A stretch of DNA of 64,000 nucleotides from Halothiobacillus sp. (GCA_024635755.1 JAGXIF010000026.1:1-64000), one strand, 5' to 3'. Counted from the stretch's first letter, positions 36,416-47,806 are shown. Notes: a model not told the origin generated them from the sequence alone. Translations and numbers: made by a program.

Positions 36416-36889
36416 ATGGGTTACATGCAGCGGATGGGCAGCCTGCTGGGGCTGTCCAAGTCGAATGAGCGTCGGCGGGGTCGCCGCCACGAGGCCTCGC
36501 GCGGTCTGCGTATTCTGGTGATCGACGATTCCCGAACGGTGGTCAAGATCCTGAGCCGGATGCTCAGTCAGAACGAGTTCGAGCCCGTCGGGGCGGGGGA
36601 CGCGGAGGAGGGCCTGCAACTGGCCCGGCAGAATCCGCCCGATCTGATCTTCCTCGACATCATCCTGCCCGGCATGAACGGCTTTGCCGCCTTGCGGCGT
36701 CTGCGCCAGGATCCGGCGACGGCCGGCGTGCCGGTAATTATGATCAGCGGCGACGAGCAGTCCATGGCGCGGATGGTGCTCGACCGGCTGAGCCAGATGG
36801 CTAATGGCGCTGGGCGCTATCTCGACTACGGTCGCCGTCGCCAGCGCCGGGTTCCCTGTTTGCTGTGCTCGCATGCCCCTGGTCCCTGA
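36416..36889 (+). CDS. Degenerate CheY/PilG-like response regulator
   Basis: 157 residues. A basic N-terminal extension (1-29) precedes a receiver domain: LRILVIDDSR with the acidic pair D37/D38, LIFLDIILPGMNG with phospho-acceptor D81, and VIMISG with S111. The conserved beta5 Lys-Pro (normally LTKPF) is missing: the matching place reads RYLDYGRR, and the C terminus becomes Arg-rich. Neighbouring frames do not restore it, so this is not a simple one-base shift. It may be a decaying or non-canonical receiver related to PilG/twitching regulators. No output domain or partner kinase is nearby. GGAG lies ten bases before the start. Confidence 0.6.
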   Translation: MGYMQRMGSLLGLSKSNERRRGRRHEASRGLRILVIDDSRTVVKILSRMLSQNEFEPVGAGDAEEGLQLARQNPPDLIFLDIILPGMNGFAALRRLRQDPATAGVPVIMISGDEQSMARMVLDRLSQMANGAGRYLDYGRRRQRRVPCLLCSHAPGP

Positions 36890-36903
36890 TCTAAGGTTCG
36901 GGC

Positions 36904-37461
36904 ATGAACAGGCAACAGAAAGTCGACTTCCCGGTGGAAAAGGTCCGCCGCTACCTCGAGCCCGGCCCGGTAGTGCTGGTCTCCTCGGCCTGTGACGGCG
37001 AGCGCGACATCATGACCATGGGCTGGCATACCGTGATGGCGTTCTCGCCGTCGCTGGTCGGCTGCGTGATCTCGGCGGGCAACCACAGCTTCGAGCTGGT
37101 GCGCCGCTCGGGCGAGTGCGTGATCAACCTGCCGACGACCGATCTGGTCGACGAGGTCATCGGTATCGGTAACACCCGCGGTGAGGCGATCGACAAGTTC
37201 GAGCATTTCAAGTTGACCGCCGAACCAGGTCAGGTCGTGGCGGCGCCACGCCTGGCCGAATGCCACGCGAACTTCGAATGCCGGCTGATCGACGATCGCC
37301 TGGTCGAAGACCGCAACTTCTTCGTCTTCGAGGTCGTCCGCGCCCATGTCGCTCCCGAGCCGGCCTACCCCGAGACCCTCCACTACACCGGCGACGGTGT
37401 GTTCATGGTGGCCGGTCAGACCATCGATCGCAGTGACCAGTTCTTGCCCGAGATGCTTTGA
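36904..37461 (+). CDS. Flavin reductase-like (FMN-binding) domain protein
   Basis: 185 residues of the flavin reductase/DIM6-NTAB family: VVLVSSACDGERDIMTMGWH (FMN-binding strand), AFSPSLVGCVISAGNHSFEL, and GECVINLPTTDLVDEVIGIG. These proteins bind FMN in a split barrel and use NAD(P)H to reduce flavin or act as small oxidoreductases; the partner monooxygenase, if any, is not here. It starts 14 bases after the receiver gene, so the two may be co-transcribed. Together they stand between lpxC and the DUF721-secA block, which are closer together in many relatives. Confidence 0.8.
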   Translation: MNRQQKVDFPVEKVRRYLEPGPVVLVSSACDGERDIMTMGWHTVMAFSPSLVGCVISAGNHSFELVRRSGECVINLPTTDLVDEVIGIGNTRGEAIDKFEHFKLTAEPGQVVAAPRLAECHANFECRLIDDRLVEDRNFFVFEVVRAHVAPEPAYPETLHYTGDGVFMVAGQTIDRSDQFLPEML

Positions 37462-37511
37462 ACACCGGCCTGCCGGGCAGGGTTCCCCGCCCAGTCCGAT
37501 CTGCTGGTAGG

Positions 37512-37964
37512 TCAGTCTTGTTCCGGCTTGATCGCCCGAGAAAGCCGTTCCAGTGCCCGTGAGAGGTCACTGCCCGATTGTGCCTCGGCCAAGTAGTGCA
37601 ATGCCTGGCTGCCCACCTGCGAGGCCGGCCGATCATGGTCGCGAGGCTTCTGCCCCGCCCAGCCACCGCCTGAGGTGATCCGCACCCGAATGCTCGCGGG
37701 GCGCGGCGCGCCGGGGTGTGCCTCGAGCGCCTTGTGCAACCGCGCAAGCAGGTCGGGGGCCTCGAAACGCAGCCGGCTGGCGGCCGCGGCACTGGGGACG
37801 CCGATGGTCAGCGTCTGTTCGCTGACATTGAGCACCTGCACACTCATTCCCGAGCGTCCCGGCACCAGCCCGTCGACGATTGCCTGGTAGCCCCGGATCA
37901 GGGCCACGCGGTCGAGTATGCCGGCCAGCGTCGGGTTGTTCTGGCGGTAACGTTCCAGGTTCAT
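37512..37964 (-). CDS. DUF721 (DciA-like) family protein
   Basis: 150 residues. The N-terminal half fits the DUF721 domain ([55 protein letters not shown]), where members such as DciA load the replicative helicase DnaB. The tail (about 105-150) is Gly/Ser/Gln-rich and probably disordered. It is divergent from secA as in Pseudomonas-type genomes. The ATG at 37964 is chosen; longer frames upstream run into antisense of secA. The name DciA is plausible but not proven. Confidence 0.75.
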   Translation of the reverse strand: MNLERYRQNNPTLAGILDRVALIRGYQAIVDGLVPGRSGMSVQVLNVSEQTLTIGVPSAAAASRLRFEAPDLLARLHKALEAHPGAPRPASIRVRITSGGGWAGQKPRDHDRPASQVGSQALHYLAEAQSGSDLSRALERLSRAIKPEQD

Positions 37965-38067
37965 CAAACGGGCCTTCGAGAGGTGTCGGGGCGGGCGGTG
38001 CCCCTTGGGCGACTGCCTATCATTATCCACGGATCTGCCGTAAGATTCAGCGCATTTGAACAACTTG

Positions 38068-38092
38068 CCGCGCGGTATCTGGCGCGGTTTTT
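38068..38092 (+). terminator. Terminator-like hairpin just upstream of secA
   Basis: CCGCGC (38068-38073), an eight-base loop, GCGCGG (38082-38087), then TTTTTCG. It stands 20 bases before the secA ATG, between divergent genes, where no upstream plus-strand gene needs stopping. It could be a transcription attenuator in the secA leader. Confidence 0.5.
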
Positions 38093-38111
38093 CGCTTTCA
38101 CGGGAATGGAC

Positions 38112-40922
<2,811 letters not shown>

Positions 40923-40961
40923 GTCGCCAAACGGGCGGGATCCATTTTCAGGAGATAGCGA

Positions 40962-42281
40962 ATGAAACGTCTGTTTATCGTGGTGGCCGTCGTGCTGGTG
41001 GCCGCGCTCGGGGCGGCTCCGTACGCCACCGGCCATCTGATGCAATCCACGCTCAACGACGTCGAGCATTTCCCCGGGGTGCGTGATGCCCTCGGCCTGG
41101 AGGTAACCGATTACCGTCGTGGCTATCTGGAATCGCAGGCCGAATCCGAATTGCGGCTCAATCTGCCCGAGGGCGAGACGCTGCGGTTGAAGCTCGTCCA
41201 CCGCATCGACCAATTGCCCGGGCTCGACGGCCGCTATGCCACCGTCCACACTCGTTGGGACCCGGAGGATCCGGCCATCCAGCGCAAACTGGACGAGGTG
41301 TTCGGTGACCAGGCGGTGCTGCGACTGAGCACGGCCCTCTACCCGAATGGATCGAGCCGTTCCACCGGCCGGGTGCCCGCCATCGAAGCGGAAGGTGTGC
41401 ACTTCTCGGGTGCCGATCTGGCCCTGGACACTCGCCGCGATGGCCGGTTCGATTACCGCATCGATGGCGAGCGGCTGTCGGTGACCGATGCGGCCGAGGG
41501 TGTGGACGACGGTGCCCGCCTAGATGCCAACGGCTTGCGTCTGGCGGCCTCCGGTCAGGTGGCTGACGACGGTTTCGTCTGGGACGGTGAGGCACGCGTC
41601 GAGCTCGACGAGCTGAATGTCGAGCAGTCCAATGGCGAGGCGCGCATTCGCGATCTGGCCATTCGCTTCGACTCCGCCCGCCAGGATGAGCTGTGGGGTT
41701 TCTCGCTCGGCTACCAGGTCGGCGAGGCCGATATCGACGACCGTCCCTTCCGCGATGCCAGCCTGCGCCTCGAGGTCGAGCGCCTGGATGCCGATGCCAT
41801 GCGGTCGCTGGTCCAACGACTGGAGAACCTACAGCAGCTGGCCGGCCGTGGCGCCGATATCAATCAGGCTACCGGCCAGGCGCTGCTCGCCGAACTGCCC
41901 CAGCTGCTCAATCGCGGTCCGCGGGTGGCCATCGCGCCGATGCAGGCGACCACCGCCGAGGGCGAGACCAGCCTGTCGCTGTCGGCCGAGCTGCCGGGGG
42001 GGCTGTTTGAGGGCGAGCCCAATCCCATGATGTGGATGGCCGTGATGAGCGCATTGGTGATCGAGGGACAATTCCACATGCCCTTGGCCCTGCTCGAGAA
42101 ACAGGCCGCCACCATGGGCCAAGAGGGCGTGGTTGAGCAACAGCTCGCCCCGCTGCTGGCGCAGGGTTGGGTCGAGATCGACGACAAGACCCTCTCGACC
42201 ACCATCGACTACCGCCAGGGCAACCTCACCCTCAACGGCAACTCGGCCAACCAGCTGCTCAACATGCTGCTGGGCGGCTGA
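40962..42281 (+). CDS. DUF945 (YdgA-like) family protein
   Basis: 439 residues. An N-terminal signal-anchor (RLFIVVAVVLVAALGAAPYA) is followed by HLMQSTLNDVEHFPGV and the family's repeated beta-rich sequence (VTDYRRGYLESQAESELRLN). The C terminus has LSAELPGGLFEGEPNPMMWM and a helical region before TIDYRQGNLTLNGN. DUF945 proteins lie in the envelope and their function is unknown. AGGAGATAG precedes the start. It follows secA by 39 bases and precedes argJ by 30, so it is probably co-transcribed with both. Confidence 0.82.
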   Translation: MKRLFIVVAVVLVAALGAAPYATGHLMQSTLNDVEHFPGVRDALGLEVTDYRRGYLESQAESELRLNLPEGETLRLKLVHRIDQLPGLDGRYATVHTRWDPEDPAIQRKLDEVFGDQAVLRLSTALYPNGSSRSTGRVPAIEAEGVHFSGADLALDTRRDGRFDYRIDGERLSVTDAAEGVDDGARLDANGLRLAASGQVADDGFVWDGEARVELDELNVEQSNGEARIRDLAIRFDSARQDELWGFSLGYQVGEADIDDRPFRDASLRLEVERLDADAMRSLVQRLENLQQLAGRGADINQATGQALLAELPQLLNRGPRVAIAPMQATTAEGETSLSLSAELPGGLFEGEPNPMMWMAVMSALVIEGQFHMPLALLEKQAATMGQEGVVEQQLAPLLAQGWVEIDDKTLSTTIDYRQGNLTLNGNSANQLLNMLLGG

Positions 42282-42311
42282 TTCACGCTTCTCGATTCGG
42301 GAGATCAAGGC

Positions 42312-43541
42312 ATGAGCGTTGGACTGACGGCCCCGGCGCCCGGGGATCTGCGGCCCATTCCGGGTATTCGTATCGGTATCACCCAGGCCGGTGTGCGTAA
42401 GGTCGGCAAGGATGACCTGGCCGTGATGCTGCTGCCGGAAGGCGCGACCATGGCGGGGGTCTACACCCTGAATCGCTTTTGCGCCGCCCCGGTCACCCTG
42501 TGTCGGGAGCGTCGCGACAGCGATGTGGCGCCCCGGGCGCTGGTGATCAATACGGGCAACGCCAACGCCGGTACCGGCCGGGACGGCATGGCCCGGGCCC
42601 AGTCGATCTGCCGCACGCTGGCCGACCGGCTGGGCTGCAACGAGCGGGGCGTCTGGCCTTTCTCCACCGGCGTCATCATGGAGACCCTGCCTTCCGAGCG
42701 CATTATCGATGCGCTGCCGGCGGCCGTGGCCGAGGCGGTCGAGGACAACTGGCTGCGTGCTGCCGCGGCGATCATGACCACGGACACCGTTCCCAAGGGG
42801 CGTTCGCTCGTCCGCATGATCGGCGGGTCTTCGGTGACCGTTACCGGCATCGCCAAGGGATCGGGGATGATCCAGCCGAACATGGCGACCATGCTCGGTT
42901 ATATCGGGGTGGACGCACAGGTCCCCAAGGCCGTGTTACAGGCCATGCTCGACGAGATCACCCAGGAGAGCTTCAACCGGGTGACCGTCGATGGCGACAC
43001 CTCGACCAATGATGCCTTCATGCTGATGGCCAACGGCCGTCCCGGGTCGCTGATCGTCGACAGCATCGAGGATGAATCCTATGCCTCCCTGCGCGATGCC
43101 ATTGCCGAGGTAGCGGTGTTCCTGGCCCAGTCGTTGGCTCGTGACGGCGAGGGTGCGACCAAGTTCGTCACCATCGAGGTCAGCGGGGGGCGGGATCGCG
43201 CCGAATGCCGCCAGGTAGGCAAGGCGATCGCCCACAGCCCGCTGGTCAAGACCGCGCTGTTCGCCTCCGACCCCAACCTGGGTCGCATACTCGCGGCCGT
43301 GGGCTATGCCGGAATCGACGACCTGGACGTGGGCCGGGTGGGGCTCTGGCTGGGCGACGTGCGCGTGGTGGTCGACGGCGGACGTGACCCCAACTACATC
43401 GAGGCGGACGCCGCAGCGGTGATGGCCGAGCCTGAGATCAGCATGCGCATCGACCTGGGGCGCGGGCGTGCCGTCGACCAGGTCTGGACCTGCGATTTTT
43501 CCTACGACTACGTCAGGATCAACGCCGAATACCGTTCCTGA
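42312..43541 (+). CDS. argJ: Bifunctional glutamate N-acetyltransferase / amino-acid acetyltransferase
   Basis: 409 residues. Recycles acetyl groups in arginine synthesis (ornithine acetyltransferase), with acetyl-CoA-dependent activity in bifunctional forms. The autocleavage site KGSGMIQPNMATML is intact: cleavage before the Thr makes the nucleophile of the beta chain. Other blocks: MTTDTVPKGR, NTGNANAGTGRDG, DPNLGRILAAVGYAG, and the C terminus FSYDYVRINAEYRS. The next gene begins at GTG five bases after the stop, as in Pseudomonas (secA-argJ-mutT). Confidence 0.96.
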   Translation: MSVGLTAPAPGDLRPIPGIRIGITQAGVRKVGKDDLAVMLLPEGATMAGVYTLNRFCAAPVTLCRERRDSDVAPRALVINTGNANAGTGRDGMARAQSICRTLADRLGCNERGVWPFSTGVIMETLPSERIIDALPAAVAEAVEDNWLRAAAAIMTTDTVPKGRSLVRMIGGSSVTVTGIAKGSGMIQPNMATMLGYIGVDAQVPKAVLQAMLDEITQESFNRVTVDGDTSTNDAFMLMANGRPGSLIVDSIEDESYASLRDAIAEVAVFLAQSLARDGEGATKFVTIEVSGGRDRAECRQVGKAIAHSPLVKTALFASDPNLGRILAAVGYAGIDDLDVGRVGLWLGDVRVVVDGGRDPNYIEADAAAVMAEPEISMRIDLGRGRAVDQVWTCDFSYDYVRINAEYRS

Positions 43542-43545
43542 TCCT

Positions 43546-44529
43546 GTGAGCGACCGCCCCGTCACCGATATCGTTCTGGGCATGCTGCGCGGGCCGGATA
43601 ATCGCGTCTGGGCGGAGATTCGCCCCGACGACAGGCACCTTGCCGGTGCGCTGGCCTTTCCTGGTGGCAAGCGGGACAAAGGGGAATCCTTGCGCGAGAC
43701 ATTGTGTCGCGAACTGGCCGAGGAGGTCGGGGTCGAGGTTCGCCGCGCTCGTCGCCTGATCGAACTGACCTGGGACTATCCCGATCGGCGCCTTCGCCTG
43801 GTCGGCTTCGAGGTCACTCGCTGGACCGGGATGCCGACGGGCCGGGAAGGCCAGCAGTTGGTTCGCCGATCCTTGGACGCGGATTGCCGGGAGGAGTGGC
43901 TGGCGGCGATGCCCCCGGCGAACCGGGGGCTGGTCAACGCCATGTTGCTGCCCCGCTGCATGGCGATTACGCCGCCGCGAAACGGGCAGTCGACCGAGGC
44001 CTGGTTCAGTCGGATCGAGGTGGGTCTGGCACAATTAGCCGTGCCCATGCTGATCAACCTGCGCCCGGCAGACGACACACCGCTGAGCGTGGCTCAGTGG
44101 CAGATCCTGGCCGACCGCCTGCATGCCGCCGGGCACTGGCCCTTGGTCAACCCCGGCGGGGCGCAGGCGTTCCCCGAGAGCCTCGGTGGAGGCTTCGGCT
44201 TGCATCTCAACCACGCGCGCCTCGGCTGGGCATCCGCCGAGACGGTGGCCGCCTGGCAGCAACAAGCACACTTGGTGTCGGCCGCCGTGCATGACCGGGC
44301 GTCAATGGAGCGGGCCAATCGGCTGGGCGTCGATCTGGTGACGGTCTCCCCCTTGCGGCCGACGGCCACCCATCCGGGGGTGACCGGTATGGGCTGGGAT
44401 GCATTTGCTGGGCTGGTGGAAATGGCCCAGATGCCGGTCTATGCCCTGGGCGGGGTCGTGCCGGGCGACCTGGGTCGGGTTTGGCGGCGTGGTGGCCATG
44501 GTGTGGCCTCGATTTCGGCGTTCTGGTGA
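43546..44529 (+). CDS. Nudix hydrolase fused to a thiamine phosphate synthase-like domain
   Basis: 327 residues from GTG 43546. Residues about 8-130 are a MutT-like Nudix domain with a complete box, GGKRDKGESLRETLCRELAE then EVGV, preceded by GALAFPGG as in 8-oxo-dGTP hydrolases. Residues about 140-327 resemble ThiE/TenI (MLINLRPADDTPLSV, GGFGLHLNHARLG, VSAAVHDRASMERANRLGVD, VYALGGVVPGDLG). The same fusion is found next to argJ in other gammaproteobacteria. The second domain lacks some ThiE phosphate-binding residues as far as I can tell, so its activity is unsure. Sanitising oxidised nucleotides is the safest call. Confidence 0.88.
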   Translation: MSDRPVTDIVLGMLRGPDNRVWAEIRPDDRHLAGALAFPGGKRDKGESLRETLCRELAEEVGVEVRRARRLIELTWDYPDRRLRLVGFEVTRWTGMPTGREGQQLVRRSLDADCREEWLAAMPPANRGLVNAMLLPRCMAITPPRNGQSTEAWFSRIEVGLAQLAVPMLINLRPADDTPLSVAQWQILADRLHAAGHWPLVNPGGAQAFPESLGGGFGLHLNHARLGWASAETVAAWQQQAHLVSAAVHDRASMERANRLGVDLVTVSPLRPTATHPGVTGMGWDAFAGLVEMAQMPVYALGGVVPGDLGRVWRRGGHGVASISAFW

Positions 44530-44592
44530 GTGGCTGGCCATGTCTGGATGCCATTGGCATTCGTTGAGATTTCCACGACAGGAGGGTGACCG

Positions 44593-45096
44593 ATGAGCAT
44601 GGAACAGGCCCGGTGGCTGGTGGCCACGTTGCTGATTCTCGGCGTGCTCTCCTATCTCTGGGGGCGGGCGCCGAGCAAGCTTTCCATGGACACGCCGGCC
44701 AGTGGATCGTTGACCGAAGTGGACATGCCGGCGGACTGTACGCTCAAGGGAGAAGGCTGCCGGGTAGAGATCGAGGGGCTCGGGGCGTTTCGCGTGCGTA
44801 TGCCGGAAACGGTGGTCTCGCTGGAGAAGTTCACCTTCGAGGTCGAGCCGCAGGGCGAGGCGGCCCAGTCAGTCGGCGGGATGCGGGTGGATTTCGAGAT
44901 GGTCGGCATGGACATGGGCATCAATGCCTATCGGCTCGAACGGCTGGCCAATGACAGCTACCGCCAGGATGTCATCCTGCCGGTATGCACCACCTCGCGC
45001 AGCGACTGGCGGGCCAATCTGAGCATTCACAGCACCCAGGGAAGCTACCTGCTGCGGCTGCCGTTCCAGGTGGATCGCTCGCGTCCGGCCCACTGA
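44593..45096 (+). CDS. Membrane-anchored or secreted hypothetical protein
   Basis: 167 residues. One N-terminal hydrophobic segment (about 9-24, VATLLILGVLSYLWG) is followed by a beta-rich domain of about 125 residues with Cys48, Cys54 and Cys131 (DCTLKGEGCRVEIEG, LPVCTTSRSDW). The style suggests a periplasmic immunoglobulin-like or copper-related fold, but I do not recognise the family. AGGAGGGTG precedes the ATG closely. It follows the Nudix-ThiE gene by 63 bases and converges with the Smr gene. Function unknown. Confidence 0.65.
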   Translation: MSMEQARWLVATLLILGVLSYLWGRAPSKLSMDTPASGSLTEVDMPADCTLKGEGCRVEIEGLGAFRVRMPETVVSLEKFTFEVEPQGEAAQSVGGMRVDFEMVGMDMGINAYRLERLANDSYRQDVILPVCTTSRSDWRANLSIHSTQGSYLLRLPFQVDRSRPAH

Positions 45097-45106
45097 GCGA
45101 TTGTGT

Positions 45107-45655
45107 TCAGTCGGTGGGTCGCAGCCGCCGCAACAGGACGTACACGGCCCCGGTGCCGCCATCGTGCGGCGGCGCGGAACAGAAGGCGACCACGTCGTTA
45201 CGCTGTGGCAGCCAGCGGTTGAGCATCGTCTTGAGCACCGGTTGCTGTTCGGCCGAGCGGTAGCCCTTGCCGTGGACGATGCGGACGCAGCGGCGCAGTT
45301 CGCCCCGCTCGGCTTTGATGAACGCGGAGACCGTGGCGCGGGCCCCCTCGACCGTCATGCCGTGCAGGTCGAGCGAGGCGGTGACGCTGTAGCCGCCTCG
45401 CTTGAGTTTGCGCAGGATCTGCTTTTGCACGCCGGGTCGCAGGTATTGCACCTGCTCGCCCTGTTCGGGGGCCTCGGCTAGGTCGCTGAACGGCATGTCG
45501 TCGATCAGCTCGTCGAAGCCGGGATCGCGCCGCGGCCGGGCGCTGGGCCGAGGCCGTTCCGGCTCGACGCGGCTGTCCTCGACCGGGTCCACCGGCCCGA
45601 CGGCGTCGAGGAACAGTTCGCGGTCTTCGGGATGGATGCGTGATTTGCCGTTCAT
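45107..45655 (-). CDS. Smr-domain protein (YdaF/SmrA-like)
   Basis: 182 residues. The N-terminal 80 residues are charged and Pro-rich, followed by GVQKQILRKLKRGGYSVTAS and a Smr domain with the SLDLHGMTVEGARATVSAFI start and VRIVHGKGYRS (the GKG nucleic-acid/nuclease motif), then GAVYVLLRRL. The family resembles E. coli SmrA/SmrB; SmrB cleaves mRNA behind collided ribosomes. Whether this copy does so is not known from sequence, although the DLHG and HGKG motifs are present. The start at 45655 is chosen, since upstream sequence overlaps the surE leader and is not conserved-looking. Confidence 0.85.
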   Translation of the reverse strand: MNGKSRIHPEDRELFLDAVGPVDPVEDSRVEPERPRPSARPRRDPGFDELIDDMPFSDLAEAPEQGEQVQYLRPGVQKQILRKLKRGGYSVTASLDLHGMTVEGARATVSAFIKAERGELRRCVRIVHGKGYRSAEQQPVLKTMLNRWLPQRNDVVAFCSAPPHDGGTGAVYVLLRRLRPTD

Positions 45656-45801
45656 GCGCGCATCATAGCCTGTCGCCGGCGCCGAGTGCCATGGCCGCGC
45701 CGAGGCAGACGATGGGCTGAATTGCCGTTCGGCGCGCGGTATCCTCTCAAGTCGTACATGCACAGCGACATCCCGTCCTACTGAATCGATACGAGCGATC
45801 T

Positions 45802-46542
45802 ATGCACATCCTCTTGAGCAATGACGACGGTTACCTGGCCCCCGGCCTGAACGTGCTGGCTGAACGCCTGAGCCGCTTTGCCACCGTCACCATCGTTGCA
45901 CCCGACCGCGATCGCAGCGGCGCTTCCAACAGCCTGACACTCTCCCGTCCCCTGAGGCCGCGTCAGCTGGAGGAGCATCTCTGGGTGATCGACGGCACCC
46001 CGTCGGATTGTGTGCACCTGGGAATAAAGGGCCTGTTGCCGTCCATGCCGGATCTGGTGGTCTCGGGTATCAACCATGGCGCCAATCTCGGCGATGATGT
46101 GTTGTATTCCGGCACGGTCGCGGCCGCGAGCGAGGGCCGGGCACTGGGGCTGCCGGCGATCGCGGTGTCCTGCCAGTCGTTCGCCCCGGAACACCTGGGG
46201 TCGGCAGCGCACTGGGTCGACTGGCTGATCCGCCGGTTGGGCAATCATCCGCTGCCGGCTTACACCCTGCTCAACGTCAATGTTCCGGATCAGCCGCTGG
46301 AGGCGATCGGCGGGGTTCGTGCCACCCGTCTGGGGCGGCGCCATCCGTCGGGCCAGCTGGTCCGGGAAGCCGACCCCCGCGGCCGCGAGATCGTCTGGAT
46401 TGGCGCCGCCGGCGAGGCGGAGGATGCCGGCGAGGGCACTGACTTTCACGCGCTCTCGCAGGGCTGGGTGTCGGTCACGCCCATTCATTTTGATATGACG
46501 CGTCACGAGGCCATGCCGGCCGTCGAGCATTGGCTGGTTTGA
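45802..46542 (+). CDS. surE: 5'/3'-nucleotidase SurE
   Basis: 246 residues. Metal-dependent nucleoside monophosphate phosphatase linked to stationary-phase survival. Motifs: HILLSNDDGYLAPGLNVLAE (metal-binding Asp pair), VVAPDRDRSGASNSLT-like IVAPDRDRSGASNSLTLSRP, VSGINHGANLGDDVLYSGTV and ALPAIAVSC-like LGLPAIAVSCQSF. Standard length. First gene of the conserved surE-pcm-yqaA-nlpD-rpoS block; pcm starts nine bases later. Confidence 0.97.
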   Translation: MHILLSNDDGYLAPGLNVLAERLSRFATVTIVAPDRDRSGASNSLTLSRPLRPRQLEEHLWVIDGTPSDCVHLGIKGLLPSMPDLVVSGINHGANLGDDVLYSGTVAAASEGRALGLPAIAVSCQSFAPEHLGSAAHWVDWLIRRLGNHPLPAYTLLNVNVPDQPLEAIGGVRATRLGRRHPSGQLVREADPRGREIVWIGAAGEAEDAGEGTDFHALSQGWVSVTPIHFDMTRHEAMPAVEHWLV

Positions 46543-46551
46543 GGTGAGGCC

Positions 46552-47205
46552 GTGATTCAAAGGGACTATCAGTGGGCCCGCCGGGCCTTGCTCGACCGGC
46601 TGGAGGCGCAGGGCATCAGCACCCCGGCGGTGTTGGCTGCCATCGAGGCCGTGCCGCGGGAGGCATTCGTCGACGAAGTGCAGAGCGTGCGCGCCTACGA
46701 GGATTGCTCCTTGCCGATCGGTCAGGGGCAGACGTTGTCCCAGCCCTATATCGTCGCCCGGATGACCGAGCTGGTGCTCGGTGGCGAGAGCCGTCTCCAG
46801 CGAGTGCTCGAGGTGGGCACCGGGTCGGGCTACCAGGCCGCCGTGCTCTCGCAATTGTGTCAGACGGTATTCACCGTCGAACGGATCGGCGCCTTTCTGG
46901 AGCAGGCCAGGGCACGCCATCGCCAGCTGGGGTTGCTCAATATCCGCTACATGCATCGTGACGGCTTCAAGGGTTGGCCGTCGCAGGCGCCGTTTGACGG
47001 CATCCTCGTGACGGCCGCGCCCGACAACGTGCCCGCGGAGCTCAAGGAGCAGCTGGCCGTTGGCGGACGCCTGGTCATCCCGGTGGGGGAGCAGGGCGGG
47101 GGGCAAAAGCTGACGGTCATCACTCGTGTGGCGGCCAACGACTATCAAACCCGCTGGTACGATCTGGTCTCGTTCGTCCCCTTGTTGCCCGGTGAACTCG
47201 CATGA
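46552..47205 (+). CDS. pcm: Protein-L-isoaspartate O-methyltransferase
   Basis: 217 residues from GTG 46552 with GAGGTGAGG upstream. Repairs isoaspartyl residues in ageing proteins using SAM. Motifs: VPREAFVDE, YEDCSLPIGQGQTLSQPYIV, VLEVGTGSGYQAAVLSQL (SAM site) and DGILVTAAPDNVPAELKEQL, with GRLVIPVGEQ. Full length. The start of the DedA-like gene follows seven bases after its stop. Confidence 0.96.
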   Translation: MIQRDYQWARRALLDRLEAQGISTPAVLAAIEAVPREAFVDEVQSVRAYEDCSLPIGQGQTLSQPYIVARMTELVLGGESRLQRVLEVGTGSGYQAAVLSQLCQTVFTVERIGAFLEQARARHRQLGLLNIRYMHRDGFKGWPSQAPFDGILVTAAPDNVPAELKEQLAVGGRLVIPVGEQGGGQKLTVITRVAANDYQTRWYDLVSFVPLLPGELA

Positions 47206-47212
47206 GGTGCCC

Positions 47213-47794
47213 ATGAGGCTTTTCGGCCCACTGTATGACCGTGTCCTTGCTTGGTCGGCCCATCGCCGGGGCCCGGCCTTTCTCGGGGTGTTGAGCTTCG
47301 CCGAATCCTCCGTGTTTCCGGTGCCCCCCGATGTCATGTTGATGCCGATGGCGCTGGCTCGGCCGCGCTGCTGGTGGGCCTTCGCGCTGATTGCCACCTT
47401 GGGCAGCGTGCTGGGCGGGATTCTCGGCTACCTGATCGGTTATTGGGCGATCGAGGCGATCACCCCCTGGTTGGAGACCTCGAAATATGCCGGCGGATTC
47501 GAGCTGGCGCGTGACTGGTTTTCGCGCTGGGGGTTCTGGGCTGTGCTGGTGGCCGGTTTCTCGCCGATTCCCTACAAGGTCTTCACCATTGCGGCCGGCG
47601 CGATGACCATGAATCCGTTGGGCTTTTTCCTGGCCTCGTTCGTTGGGCGGGGGGCGCGGTTTTTCCTGGTCTCCGGACTGGTGGCTTGGGCAGGGCCGCG
47701 CATCGCGCCGCATATCCGCCGCTACATCGAGTGGTTGGGATGGCTGTTTGTGTTGCTTCTGCTGGCGGTCTTTCTTGCCTGGCAGTTGATGTAA
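47213..47794 (+). CDS. yqaA: YqaA/DedA-family membrane protein
   Basis: 193 residues, about four to five hydrophobic segments. The SNARE-associated/DedA signature is visible as FAESSVFPVPPDVMLMPMAL, then GSVLGGILGYLIGYWAIEAI and GFSPIPYKVFTIAAGAMTMN with the GxxxSxxPxPxEv-like Pro-rich loops. DedA proteins are thought to move phospholipids or undecaprenyl phosphate across the inner membrane. Its place between pcm and nlpD is the usual YqaA position. The symbol follows E. coli naming; exact orthology is likely, not certain. Confidence 0.88.
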   Translation: MRLFGPLYDRVLAWSAHRRGPAFLGVLSFAESSVFPVPPDVMLMPMALARPRCWWAFALIATLGSVLGGILGYLIGYWAIEAITPWLETSKYAGGFELARDWFSRWGFWAVLVAGFSPIPYKVFTIAAGAMTMNPLGFFLASFVGRGARFFLVSGLVAWAGPRIAPHIRRYIEWLGWLFVLLLLAVFLAWQLM

Positions 47795-47806
47795 GGGGCG
47801 CTTGGG

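Noticed and set aside
45778-47397. A 539-codon minus-strand frame
   Set aside because: Antisense to surE, pcm and the start of yqaA, all firmly identified.
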